From positions 44,867 to 108,866 of the forward strand of contig JAVJSD010000051.1 in assembly GCA_040219575.1 (NCBI GenBank): DNA of 64,000 nt. Reading direction: 5' to 3'. Position 1 is the first letter of the stretch. Each line of letters starts with the position of its first letter. The stretch comes from JAVJSD01 sp040219575 (GTDB taxonomy: Bacteria; Planctomycetota; Planctomycetia; Pirellulales; Pirellulaceae). Below, piece by piece: positions 8,616 through 17,013 of this stretch. The notes under the pieces were generated by a model. The model had not been told where the DNA came from, did no database searches, and saw only the letters and a list, made by a program, of their open reading frames with translations. The position numbers and the translations under genes are program-made.

Positions 8616-9425
8616 CTAGCTCGATGGAGGTCCGAACTCGGCGGAGATGGCCCGGGCGCACGCCACGACCGAATCGACAATATCGGGGCGGTCGGCCGGT
8701 TCGTCGGTGCGGCGAATATGTGAAACGCACAACACCCCCAGCAGACTCGCGCCGCTGCCCAACACCGGCGCGGCGCAATCCGACACGCCGACCGCCACGC
8801 TGCTGTCGGCCACGGCGTAACCCTGACGGCGAATCTCGGCGAGCTCCGCCTCCAGCGCCGCGACCCGCTCCGGCGATTCGTCCGCTTGCTCCCAGTACGC
8901 CTGTCGGCGGCGTTCGGGCGACAGCGCCAACCCCACCATCCCGCTGGTCCGGCGGTGTAACTGGAAGGTGGCGCCCACGCGGACCGTCAGCATTACGTCG
9001 GCGTCGCATTCCACGCGGGCCACCACCAGCATGCGGTTCTGCACCACGATGTTCAGATGGCACGACTCGCCCAACTGACCGGTCAACCGCTCCATGTGCG
9101 GCATGGCCCGGGCGATCAGCGTCTGCGTGGTGGCGTGCTGCGAGCCGATTTCGAACAGCTTGGTCGACAGCCGGTAGAACTGCGCCTCGTCGCGGACCAG
9201 GTAGCCGCGCTCCTGCAGGCAGACCAGCACGCGAAACAATTCCTGCTTGGTGCGTCCCAGGGCGTCGGCGATGCCCGTCAGGCTCATGCCCTGCGACGAA
9301 TCGCCCAGCAGTTCGAGCACATCGAGGGCCTTATCGACCGCGGGGGCGCTATACGACTTCCCCCCGTTTCCATTGGATTCGGCCGACTTGGCGGCGGACT
9401 TCTTCTTCGTGGAGGCGAGTTTCAT
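8616..9425 (-). CDS. IclR-family transcriptional regulator
   Basis: This 269-residue protein has the two IclR domains. The N-terminal winged helix (residues ~30-95) includes DKALDVLELLGDSSQGMSLT, TGIADALGRTKQELFRVLVC and LVRDEAQFYRLS. The C-terminal effector-binding domain (residues ~100-265) includes SCHLNIVVQNRMLVVARVEC and the HRRTSGMVGLALSP and GVSDCAAPVLG segments that line the ligand pocket. A Ser/Lys-rich basic tail of ~25 residues precedes the HTH. IclR proteins repress or activate catabolic genes in response to small carbon compounds; the ligand here is unknown. The ATG at 9425 is chosen because further extension runs into a dispersed repeat. It may control the following PSCyt/PSD1-DUF1501 pair (same strand, ~130 bases), but that is inference. 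Confidence 0.92.
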   Translation of the reverse strand: MKLASTKKKSAAKSAESNGNGGKSYSAPAVDKALDVLELLGDSSQGMSLTGIADALGRTKQELFRVLVCLQERGYLVRDEAQFYRLSTKLFEIGSQHATTQTLIARAMPHMERLTGQLGESCHLNIVVQNRMLVVARVECDADVMLTVRVGATFQLHRRTSGMVGLALSPERRRQAYWEQADESPERVAALEAELAEIRRQGYAVADSSVAVGVSDCAAPVLGSGASLLGVLCVSHIRRTDEPADRPDIVDSVVACARAISAEFGPPSS

Positions 9426-9469
9426 GAAACGCAGTCTCGCATATGAGACCACGAGATGCAAGCGTCTTC

Positions 9470-9545
9470 TACAAGCACGCAGCGCAAGCAAGTGTGTCCG
9501 GACCACCACGCCAGCAAGCAAGCGTCTCCCAACAAGCTGGCATCA
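9470..9545. repeat. Family-2 repeat, divergent copy
   Basis: The sequence ACAAGCACGCAGCGCAAGCA is followed by a second, shorter CAAGCAAGCGTCTCCC copy. It matches the arms of the inverted repeat at 1461. It lies just upstream of the IclR start, in the 516-base gap 9426-9941. Translating through it gives the spurious N-terminal extension of the IclR frame. Confidence 0.7.
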
Positions 9546-9695
9546 AGAACTCTCCTTGCGGTGACACAGCGGTTCTCGAAGCGAAGAAGATTCGACGGGT
9601 CGAGCGTGGCAATTGAATGCGACGGATGCGACAATCGCCGCCATCCTGGAATCGTTGGTTGAGAACACCATTCTCTCTACCCGCAAATCAAAGCG

Positions 9696-9898
9696 CGATG
9701 GAATACTAACCCGAAGCGTGAGCGAGGCGCCTCGAGCCGCCGCCACGAGCGAATCGGCGGACTTCCTTGGATCGACTTCCCTGGATTTGGCATGCGAACA
9801 ATGGAGTCCGGGAGAATGGAGAACAGCGCGAAGCGAGCTGGAGCCGCTCTCGGCGGCCCTCCTCGCTGACGCTTCGGGCTGCGATGGAATATGAGCGG
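9696..9898. repeat. Inverted pair CCGAAGCGTGAGCGAGG (RSVSE-type repeat)
   Basis: CCGAAGCGTGAGCGAGG at 9711-9727 is matched by CCTCGCTGACGCTTCGG at 9861-9877, its reverse complement with one change. GCGATGGAATA occurs beside each end (about 9696 and 9881). In translation the motif reads TRSVSE or ARSVSEEG, a phrase I recall in spurious planctomycete ORFs. The 130 bases between hold no supported gene. Confidence 0.7.
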
Positions 9899-9941
9899 CA
9901 AATGCCGCCGTGATCGAACCTCACTCACCAAGGCGCCGCCA

Positions 9942-10991
9942 ATGAAGACCTGCCATACATCGTTTCTTTCGTCGCTGCTGCTGCTACTGTTTGTCGGGCA
10001 CGCGACGGCGGCCGAACCGGTGACGCTGGACAACGTCGTCGATCCGGGAGCGAATTCGCCCGACGAACCCCTGGCCGAGACGTACTCGCTCGACAAGGCG
10101 GTCCACTTCCTCGACTCCGCCTCGCTGCAGTGGCAGAAGCAGCGGAAGTGCTTCACCTGCCACACGAATTACCTGTACCTCTACGCCCGGCCGGCCGTCT
10201 CCGCCGATTCGCCCGAACACCAGACGGTGCGGGCATTCGCCGAGGAGCTGGTTCGCGAGCGGTGGAAGGACAAGGGACCGCGGTGGGACGCCGAGGTGGT
10301 GGCGACCGCGGCGGCGCTGGCCGCCAACGACCGAGCCACCACCGGCAAGCTGCACCCACTCACGCGGCAGGCGCTCGATCGGATGTGGACGGTGCAGCGC
10401 GACGACGGCGGCTTCACCTGGCTCAAGTGCGGTTGGCCGCCGATGGAGTCGGACGACGACTTCGGCGCGCCGCTGGCCGCCCTGGCCGTGGGCCTCGCTC
10501 CCGAAGGCTACGCTCAGACGGAAAAGGCCCAAAAGGGACTCGCCGGGATTCGCACCTACCTGAAGAACAACCCGCCCCCGACGCTGCACCACCGCGCCAT
10601 GCTGCTATGGGCGGCGAGCTACACGCCCGACTTGATGAGCGACGCGGCGCGGCAGGCCTGCATCGACGACCTGCTGGCGCTGCAGCGCGACGACGGCGGT
10701 TGGGCGCTGGCCACGCTCGGCGACTGGAAGCGCGACGACGACAGCCCGCAATCGACCGCCGAGGGCGACGGCTACGGCACGGGCTTTGTGATCTACGTCC
10801 TCCGCCGCGCGGGCGTTCCCGCCGCCGACGAGCGGTTGCAGCGCGGCATCGCCTGGCTCAAGCACAACCAACGCGAAAGCGGCCGCTGGTTCACCCGCTC
10901 GCTGCACCGCGACAGCCGCCACTACATTACGCACGCCGGCACCGCCATGGCCATCCTCGCGCTCCAAGCCTGCGAGAAACCCTCCCCCTAA
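9942..10991 (+). CDS. Secreted squalene-cyclase-fold protein with a CxxCH motif
   Basis: This 349-residue protein has a signal peptide (residues 1-24, ending HATAAEP). A haem-binding motif CFTCH follows at residues 70-74. The rest is an alpha/alpha toroid of the prenyltransferase/squalene-oxidase repeat type, with QW-like turns VQRDDGGFTW (near 157) and LQRDDGGWAL (near 248). The DxDD catalytic acid of squalene-hopene cyclases is not clearly present; MESDDDFG near 170 is the only acidic run. An exported location and haem argue against triterpene cyclisation in the membrane; a role as a periplasmic cytochrome with a toroid domain is more likely. The ATG at 9942 places the signal correctly. No close operon partner. 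Confidence 0.8.
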   Translation: MKTCHTSFLSSLLLLLFVGHATAAEPVTLDNVVDPGANSPDEPLAETYSLDKAVHFLDSASLQWQKQRKCFTCHTNYLYLYARPAVSADSPEHQTVRAFAEELVRERWKDKGPRWDAEVVATAAALAANDRATTGKLHPLTRQALDRMWTVQRDDGGFTWLKCGWPPMESDDDFGAPLAALAVGLAPEGYAQTEKAQKGLAGIRTYLKNNPPPTLHHRAMLLWAASYTPDLMSDAARQACIDDLLALQRDDGGWALATLGDWKRDDDSPQSTAEGDGYGTGFVIYVLRRAGVPAADERLQRGIAWLKHNQRESGRWFTRSLHRDSRHYITHAGTAMAILALQACEKPSP

Positions 10992-11350
10992 CCGGCGCCC
11001 CCCATCGACGTCGTTACGACGTCCCATCGAGCCCCCGGCGAGCCGCGCGGCGTCAGCCCGCGGTGAATCCACCTGGGGCAGGACGCAGAGTCCGTCGAGG
11101 ATCGCAGCGTGCGCGCGAAAAGCGCGTCAACGGCTCGCGAGATTCCCGTCAACGGCGCGCCGGTTGCGCACGCCTGCGAATAGGATGAATGGAGCGGGGC
11201 GTCGTGTTGCGATTTGCCGCGGCGGATGGTGGTGAAAGGCGCTGTTGAATCGACGCCCAATTCACCGGAAAGGCGCTGACGTCCCCGGGGGTGGTGGTGA
11301 ATTAGGCCGGTGAATCGAGGGCGAAGGGCAGACTACCGATGGGCGCCATC

Positions 11351-11399
11351 CCAATCTGCAATCTGCAATCTGCAATCTACAATCTGAAATCTGAAATCA
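11351..11399. repeat. 7-bp microsatellite (AATCTGC)n
   Basis: About seven copies of AATCTGC / AATCTGA run up to the end of the minus-strand DUF1501 gene. The remainder of the 414-base gap 10992-11405 shows no ORF with support, no clear promoter and no terminator hairpin. Confidence 0.9.
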
Positions 11400-11405
11400 A
11401 CCAAG

Positions 11406-12875
11406 CTATGCGATCAACTCATCGACAACGTCGCCGTGGACGTCGGTGAGGCGAAAGTCGCGGCCTTGGAAACGGTAGGTCAGGCGTTTGTGATCCAGAC
11501 CGAACAATCGCAAGATCGTGGCGTGCAGGTCGTGCACGTGGACCGGCCGCTCGGCGACGCCCCAGCCGATTTCGTCGGTCGCGCCGAGCGTCTGGCCGCC
11601 CTGCACGCCGCCGCCCGCCAGCCACATGCTGAACGAATAGGGATGATGATCGCGGCCCGTGACCGTCTTGAAATTGGCGCGGTTTTCACCCAGCGGCGTG
11701 CGGCCGAACTCCCCGCCCCACACCACCAGCGTTTCGTCGAGCAGGCCGCGGCGCTTGAGGTCTTTCAGCAGGGCGGCGATGGGTTGGTCGGAGATTCGTG
11801 TATAGCGCGCCAACCCACTGTCGAGGTTGCTGTGATGGTCCCAGGTCGACAGGAACAGCGTCACAAAGCGGACGCCGCGTTCGATCATCCGCCGCGCCAG
11901 CAGGCAGTTGCGCGCGTACGAACCCAGAAAGCCCGACTTGTCGCTCTGCGCCGCCTCGTCGCGATCGAGTCCGTACTCCGCCAGCGTCGCCGCCGTCTCG
12001 CCCGACAGGTCGAGCAACTCCGGCGCGGTCTGCTGCATGCGGAAGGCGAGTTCGTAGGCCTCGATGCGGCTGGCGACCTCCGGATTGCCGACCCGCTCGT
12101 GGCGGAGCCGGTTCAACTCGTTGATCGCTTGCAGGCTGCGGGCCTGGGCGCCGCGGGAGATGTCGGCCGGGCTGGCCAGGTTCAGCACCGGGCTGCCCTG
12201 GTTGCGAAACTGCACGCCCGAATACTGCGACGGCAGAAACCCGCTCGACCAGCTCGACGCGCCGCCGGGCAGCCCGCGGCCGAGCGTGGCCAGCACCACG
12301 TAGCCCGGCAGATTGCGCGATTCGCTGCCGAGCCCGTAGTTCAGCCACGAGCCGAGCGTCGGCCAGCCTTGCAGCGCCGAGCCGGTCAGCATCATCAGTT
12401 GGCCGGGCAAATGATTGAACTGTTCGCAGTGCATCGAGCGGACCATCGCGATGTCGTCGACGCAGGTGCTCAGATGCGGCAACAGGTCCGACAGCTCCAT
12501 GCCGCACTGGCCGTATCGCTGAAACTTCCGCGGGCTGCCCATCAACCGCGCGCTCTCCTTCTGGATGAAGGCGAACTTGATCTCCTGCAGCAGCGACTCC
12601 GGCATCGGCTGGCCGTCGAGCTCGTTGAGCCGCGGCTTGGGGTCGAACAGGTCCATCTGGCTCGGTCCGCCCTCCATGAACAGGTAGATGCAGCGTTTGG
12701 CCTTGGGGGCGAAGTGCGTGACAGCAGCCGGCGGATCGCCGGCGAGCAAGCCCTCCTCGCCCAACAGCGAGGCCAGCGCCAACGAGCCGAGTCCGCTGGC
12801 GGAGGTGGCGAAGAACCGCCGCCGATTGAGGGTCGCTTGGGCGAAATCGTGTGCGTGGAGGTTGTGGGAGTTCAT
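11406..12875 (-). CDS. DUF1501 protein, Tat-exported (pair 2)
   Basis: This 489-residue DUF1501 protein has a twin-arginine signal (NRRRFFATSASGLGSLALAS, residues 17-36). Family motifs are GGPSQMDLFDPKP near residue 70, WGGEFGRTPLGE near 383, RDHHPYSFSMW and HDLHATILRLFGLDH near the C-terminus. It starts one base after the stop of the upstream PSCyt/PSD1 gene. Relative to the first pair it lacks the five-residue repeat after the signal and carries an extra VTGRDHHP loop. It is presumed to be the partner of the cytochrome-domain protein; substrate unknown. Confidence 0.9.
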   Translation of the reverse strand: MNSHNLHAHDFAQATLNRRRFFATSASGLGSLALASLLGEEGLLAGDPPAAVTHFAPKAKRCIYLFMEGGPSQMDLFDPKPRLNELDGQPMPESLLQEIKFAFIQKESARLMGSPRKFQRYGQCGMELSDLLPHLSTCVDDIAMVRSMHCEQFNHLPGQLMMLTGSALQGWPTLGSWLNYGLGSESRNLPGYVVLATLGRGLPGGASSWSSGFLPSQYSGVQFRNQGSPVLNLASPADISRGAQARSLQAINELNRLRHERVGNPEVASRIEAYELAFRMQQTAPELLDLSGETAATLAEYGLDRDEAAQSDKSGFLGSYARNCLLARRMIERGVRFVTLFLSTWDHHSNLDSGLARYTRISDQPIAALLKDLKRRGLLDETLVVWGGEFGRTPLGENRANFKTVTGRDHHPYSFSMWLAGGGVQGGQTLGATDEIGWGVAERPVHVHDLHATILRLFGLDHKRLTYRFQGRDFRLTDVHGDVVDELIA

Positions 12876-12876
12876 G

Positions 12877-15336
12877 TCAGTCGCGCGTAATAAACTCGTC
12901 GAGGTTCATCACGATCCGCACCGCCGCGGTGATGGCCGCGCGATGGGGATCGTGCGCCGGTTCGATCGCCTCGTCGCCTTGTCGTGCAAGGCGATGCAGA
13001 TCACGGTAGGCCGCGATGAGCGCTTCCCGCTCCGCCGCCGCCGGCGGCCGGGCGAGACAGCGGCGAAAGATTTCGTCGGTGGCGGCGGGAAGATCGTCGG
13101 GATCGGGATGCCTCTCGGCGATTTGCCGGCCCAGCGTCTGGGCGCATTCGTAGAACACGGGATCGTTCAGCAGCGTGAGCGCCTGCAGCGGCGTGTTCGA
13201 GCGTTCGCGGCGGCTGCACGAGATGGCGGCGTCGGGGGCGTCGAAGGTCATCAACATCGGGTAGGGCACCGTGCGCTTGAAGAGGATGTACATGCCGCGC
13301 CGATAACGCTCGCCGCCTTCGCTGACCGGCCACTGCACACTGCGGCCCACCTCGGTCACAAACGCCGGCAAGGGGGGCCGAATGCCGCGCCGGCCGATCG
13401 TGGTATCGAGCAGTCCGCTGGCCGCCAGGTGCACGTCGCGAACCGTCTCGGCGTCGACGCGGAGGCTGTTCTGACGCCACAGCGCCAGATTGCCGAGGTC
13501 CTGCTGGCCGGGGACGGCGTTGACGGCGGACGCCATCCGATAGGTCGAGGACATAACGATCAGCCGAATCATCGCCTTCCGGCTCCACCCGCGACGCCGG
13601 TACTCGGTCGCCAGCCAATCGAGCAGTTGCGGGTGCGTCGGCTCCGCCCCTTTCGTTCCGAAATCATTCGGCGTGGCGACAAGCCCCACGCCGAACAGAT
13701 GTTGCCAGATGCGATTGACGGCCACCCGCGGCGTGAGCGGGTTATCGGCGTGGAAGATCCAACGCGCCAAGTCGAGGCGATCTGGCGTCGAGCCGCGCGG
13801 CTGCAACTCCGGCAAGACGGCCGGCGTGCCGGGATGCACCTGCTCGCCGGGGCGATTGTAGACGCCGCGGATGTGGATGTGCGTTTCGCGTCGATCCTTC
13901 GTGCGCGGGGCGAAGACCGGCGCTTTGGTCGATGGGGCAACGGGCTTGGCTTTCAACTGCTGCTCGACCTTCGCCCGCATCGCACTCCAATCGGGATCGT
14001 CGGTCCGATAGTACTCAGCGATCGCCTTCAGGTCGGTCGCCTTGGTTTGCTCGTCGAGCGTCTTTTCGATCTCGGTTTTCTGTTCGTCCGTGAGTTCGTC
14101 GATTTCGAAGTCCGCCAGTTCGGCGACAAGTTGCTCCCACGCCGGCCGCCAGCTTTGTTGAGCCCGCTCGTACTCCTTCTTCTCCCACGGCCTAGTGGCG
14201 GCGGCGGTCACCTCGTCGGCGTTGTTGAAGAAGGCGTACAGCCGATAGAACTCGCGTTGCGTGACAGGATCGTTCTTGTGGTCGTGGCATTCCGCGCAGC
14301 CCAGCGTCAACCCCAGCCAGACCATGCCGGTGGTGTTCACCCGGTCGACGATCTCCTTCGTTCGATACAGTTCCAGGTCGACGCCGGCTTCGGTGTTGCG
14401 CAGCGTGTTGCGATGAAAGCCGGTGGCGATTCTTTGCGACAGCGTCGGCGCTTCCAGCAGGTCGCCCGCAAGTTGCTCGATCGAAAACTCGTCGAACGGC
14501 AAGTCCTGGTTGATGGCGTCGATGACCCACTCGCGGTACACCCAGGCATGCTGGCGGATGGCGTCTCCCAGGTAGCCGTCGCTGTCGGCGTAGCGGGCCA
14601 GGTCCAGCCAGTGCCGTCCCCAATGCTCGCCAAAGTGCGGCGAGGCCAGCAACTGGTCGACCAACAGCTCGTAGGCCAGCGGATCGTCGTCCGCCACGAA
14701 AGCTTCGACGGCGGCGGGCGCGGGCGGCAAGCCGACGAGGTCCAGATACAAGCGACGAATCAACGTGCGGCGATCGGCCTGCGGCGCCGCTTCGACATGC
14801 GCCTTTCGATGTCCGGCGGCGGCAAACGCATCGATCGCGTTGCGGATCGGGAAACCCGCCCGTTGCTCGGCGATCGCAGCAGCGGGAGGACGGCGAAGCG
14901 GCGTCAGCGACCACAGCACCGGAGGCTCCAGCACAACCCCCTCGGGCCAGACGGCGCCGGCGGTGATCCAGCGACGGATCGATTCAACCTGCTGCTGCGT
15001 CAACGGCGGCTCCCCCTTGGGCATCTCGGCCGTCTCGTCGTGGGGAATCACCAGATCGAGCAGGTAACTCGACGCCGGCTCGCCGGGCGCAATCACCTCG
15101 CCGCTCTCGCCCCCCGCCCGAGCCGCCTTGGCCGACTGCAGCGACAATCCTCCGCGCCGATCTCGGTCGTTATGGCACGCCAGGCAGCGCCGCTGCAGAA
15201 TCGGAGCGACCTCACGCTCGAAGTCGATCGACTCCTCCGCCGCCGCGGACTGCCTGCAGGCCGCCGCCGAGAAGAGAATCACAGCGATGAGCGCGACCGA
15301 GCGAAACCAACGATTCGACCATTCGACCACAAGCAT
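12877..15336 (-). CDS. PSCyt1/PSCyt2/PSD1 planctomycete cytochrome protein (pair 2)
   Basis: At 819 residues this is the shortest of the three such proteins in the window. An N-terminal hydrophobic segment (VALIAVILFSAAAC) could be a normal or a lipoprotein signal. The haem motif CLACH is at residues 51-55, followed by RRGGLSLQS and GEPASSYLLDLVI, then MPKGEPPL. The PSCyt2 part has RRLYLDLVGLPPAP, HFGEHWGRHWLDLARYADSD and a second CxxCH, CAECHDHK. The PSD1 part has LTPRVAVNRIWQHLFGVGLV, LLDWLATEYRRRGWSRK and NTPLQALTLLNDPVFYE. It is followed after one base by the DUF1501 gene. The upstream gap holds only the tRNA gene and its terminator. Confidence 0.9.
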   Translation of the reverse strand: MLVVEWSNRWFRSVALIAVILFSAAACRQSAAAEESIDFEREVAPILQRRCLACHNDRDRRGGLSLQSAKAARAGGESGEVIAPGEPASSYLLDLVIPHDETAEMPKGEPPLTQQQVESIRRWITAGAVWPEGVVLEPPVLWSLTPLRRPPAAAIAEQRAGFPIRNAIDAFAAAGHRKAHVEAAPQADRRTLIRRLYLDLVGLPPAPAAVEAFVADDDPLAYELLVDQLLASPHFGEHWGRHWLDLARYADSDGYLGDAIRQHAWVYREWVIDAINQDLPFDEFSIEQLAGDLLEAPTLSQRIATGFHRNTLRNTEAGVDLELYRTKEIVDRVNTTGMVWLGLTLGCAECHDHKNDPVTQREFYRLYAFFNNADEVTAAATRPWEKKEYERAQQSWRPAWEQLVAELADFEIDELTDEQKTEIEKTLDEQTKATDLKAIAEYYRTDDPDWSAMRAKVEQQLKAKPVAPSTKAPVFAPRTKDRRETHIHIRGVYNRPGEQVHPGTPAVLPELQPRGSTPDRLDLARWIFHADNPLTPRVAVNRIWQHLFGVGLVATPNDFGTKGAEPTHPQLLDWLATEYRRRGWSRKAMIRLIVMSSTYRMASAVNAVPGQQDLGNLALWRQNSLRVDAETVRDVHLAASGLLDTTIGRRGIRPPLPAFVTEVGRSVQWPVSEGGERYRRGMYILFKRTVPYPMLMTFDAPDAAISCSRRERSNTPLQALTLLNDPVFYECAQTLGRQIAERHPDPDDLPAATDEIFRRCLARPPAAAEREALIAAYRDLHRLARQGDEAIEPAHDPHRAAITAAVRIVMNLDEFITRD

Positions 15337-15495
15337 TCAGCCTCTTGGCGCGACGCCGCCGTCGCGGCGCCGGCGTCTACACGGGAGGGTTCCTACGGGG
15401 TGGGAGTTCCTCAATGTTCGACCAACGGCGGCCAGCCGTCAACTTTGCCGTCAAGGAGGATAACTGGCCATCTCGCTCGACGGCTGCACCATAAC

Positions 15496-15530
15496 AAAAA
15501 AAGGCCGCCATCTCCTGCGAGACAGCGGCC
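15496..15530 (-). terminator. Terminator downstream of tRNA-Phe
   Basis: Read on the minus strand, a 12-bp stem (GGCCGCTGTCTC / GAGATGGCGGCC, two G-T pairs) with a four-base loop is followed by seven T residues. It lies 20 bases past the tRNA 3' end. Confidence 0.85.
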
Positions 15531-15549
15531 GACGTTTTCAGGGCCGAAG

Positions 15550-15622
15550 TGGTCAGGGCCAGAGTTGAACTGGCGACACGTGGATTTTCAGTCCACTGCT
15601 CTACCAACTGAGCTACCTGACC
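15550..15622 (-). tRNA. tRNA-Phe (GAA)
   Basis: A full cloverleaf is readable on the minus strand. The acceptor stem is GGTCAGG/CCTGACC. The D arm is GCTC-AGTTGGTA-GAGC and the anticodon stem GTGGA/TCCAC with loop CTGAAAA, so the anticodon is GAA. The T arm is GCCAG-TTCAACT-CTGGC. The discriminator base is A and the CCA end is not encoded. The 473-base gap after it (15623-16095) shows no gene, repeat or clear hairpin. Confidence 0.97.
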
Positions 15623-16095
15623 GAAGTTGTTTTTGCGTGCTGAGTTGCGTCTTCGCTTGCTCGCCGCCAATTCAAGCCTTGGGGGCTTGCTCGGCGAGCC
15701 GTGGGATTCACAGTGGTCGTTCGGCGATTGTGCCGCCGCGACCGCTTTGACGCGGAAGTCCGACAACGGCGAAGTTTAGCGTATCTGCTGAACGGGGCAA
15801 AGCGGGCAGTTCAAAACCAGTGAGGTCCAATCCACGGCTTCGCCTCACATGCCTGCGCGAGCGCGAAGAACCCACGGAAGCCGTGCGGCCTCGGCAAGTG
15901 GGGGAAACGGGACGGGCGCGAACGCGGACCGGTCGTGCAGGGCGGGTTCGACGATCGCGCGTCGTTGGCCCGCCCAGGGGAGACCGACTCGCCCGTTTGC
16001 ATCGATTCTACCGATTGTCGTACAACGACTCCCTCCCCCGATCCGCGCCGGACGCCAGTAACCCAATTCCCAGGTCCGAGGATAGAATAGGAACA

Positions 16096-17013
16096 ATGCC
16101 CGAGTGGATATCGAAAATCGAGATCTTCTGCTTCGCCGCCTGCTACGCGATTACACTCGCACTCGAGGTGTCGCGGTTGTTCTTTCGCGCGCCGGTGCGA
16201 ATTGCCGTGATGCTGGGATTCACGCTGGTGGGGCTTTTCGCCCACACGTTGTATCTCGGGGCCCAAGCGATGCAGAACCTGGAGCAGGGGCAGGCGCCGC
16301 TTTCGAGTTGGTTTTATTGGTGCCTGATCGGGGCCTGGCTGCTGGCGGCGGTGTTCGTCGTGACGACGGTTCGCCGGCCGCGGGGCAACTCCGGGCTGTT
16401 TCTGCTGCCGCTGCTGATGGCCCTGATCGCGGTGGCCGGCGCCTTCGGCGACGCCCAACCGTTTCCGCCGAAAGCGGTTCCCTTTCGTTGGGGATTGGTG
16501 CATGGACTCACCCTACTGCTGGGCACGCTCACCATCGTGCTGGGATTCGTGGCGGGGCTGCTGTACCTGTGGCAGGCTTACCGGCTGAAGCACAAGATTC
16601 CGACCGGTCAGGGATTCCGCCTGCCGAGCCTCGAATTGCTGCAGCGGGTGAATGTCCAATCGCTGTACTTTTCGGCCGGGTTGCTGGCGATCGGCGTGCT
16701 GTCGGGCATCGTGCTGAAGATCACCGCGCCGGAGTCGAAAGACACCGTCAACTGGAGCGATCCCGTGGTGATCGCGTCGATGGTGTTGATCGCCTGGCTG
16801 ATCGCGGCGGTGCTGTTTGAACTGCTGTACCGGCCGGCGCGGCAGGGGCAGAAAGTGGCCTACCTGACGGTCGCCAGTTTCGTGATCTTCGGCCTGGTGG
16901 TCGGTTTCCTGTTGAGCGGCATGACGGAGCATGCGCCCGCGCCGCAGACGCGTTTGAGTACCAACGATGGCCGCGTCGTCTCGCTGCACCGGGAAGCAGG
17001 AGACGGCGCATGA
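16096..17013 (+). CDS. HemX-like / cytochrome c assembly membrane protein
   Basis: This 305-residue integral membrane protein has about eight hydrophobic helices, for example AVMLGFTLVGLFAHTLYLG, LIGAWLLAAVFVVTTV, LTLLLGTLTIVLGFVAGLLY and YLTVASFVIFGLVVGFLLSG. It has the outline of the CcsA/HemX family, including conserved histidines in transmembrane helices (RWGLVHGLTLLL). In many bacteria hemX lies directly before hemA and influences glutamyl-tRNA reductase level, while CcsA proteins handle haem for cytochrome c. Its stop overlaps the hemA start (ATGA), implying coupled translation. The ATG at 16096 is the first giving a membrane topology without a long arginine-rich leader. Confidence 0.8.
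   Translation: MPEWISKIEIFCFAACYAITLALEVSRLFFRAPVRIAVMLGFTLVGLFAHTLYLGAQAMQNLEQGQAPLSSWFYWCLIGAWLLAAVFVVTTVRRPRGNSGLFLLPLLMALIAVAGAFGDAQPFPPKAVPFRWGLVHGLTLLLGTLTIVLGFVAGLLYLWQAYRLKHKIPTGQGFRLPSLELLQRVNVQSLYFSAGLLAIGVLSGIVLKITAPESKDTVNWSDPVVIASMVLIAWLIAAVLFELLYRPARQGQKVAYLTVASFVIFGLVVGFLLSGMTEHAPAPQTRLSTNDGRVVSLHREAGDGA

Noticed and set aside
8485..9063. N-terminal extension of the first PSCyt/PSD1 gene
   Set aside because: The extension is Arg/Gly-rich, overlaps the antisense of the IclR gene and a repeat, and would bury the signal peptide.
12688..15750. A 1020-codon plus-strand ORF opposite the second DUF1501/PSCyt pair
   Set aside because: Same reason; it also runs through the antisense of tRNA-Phe.
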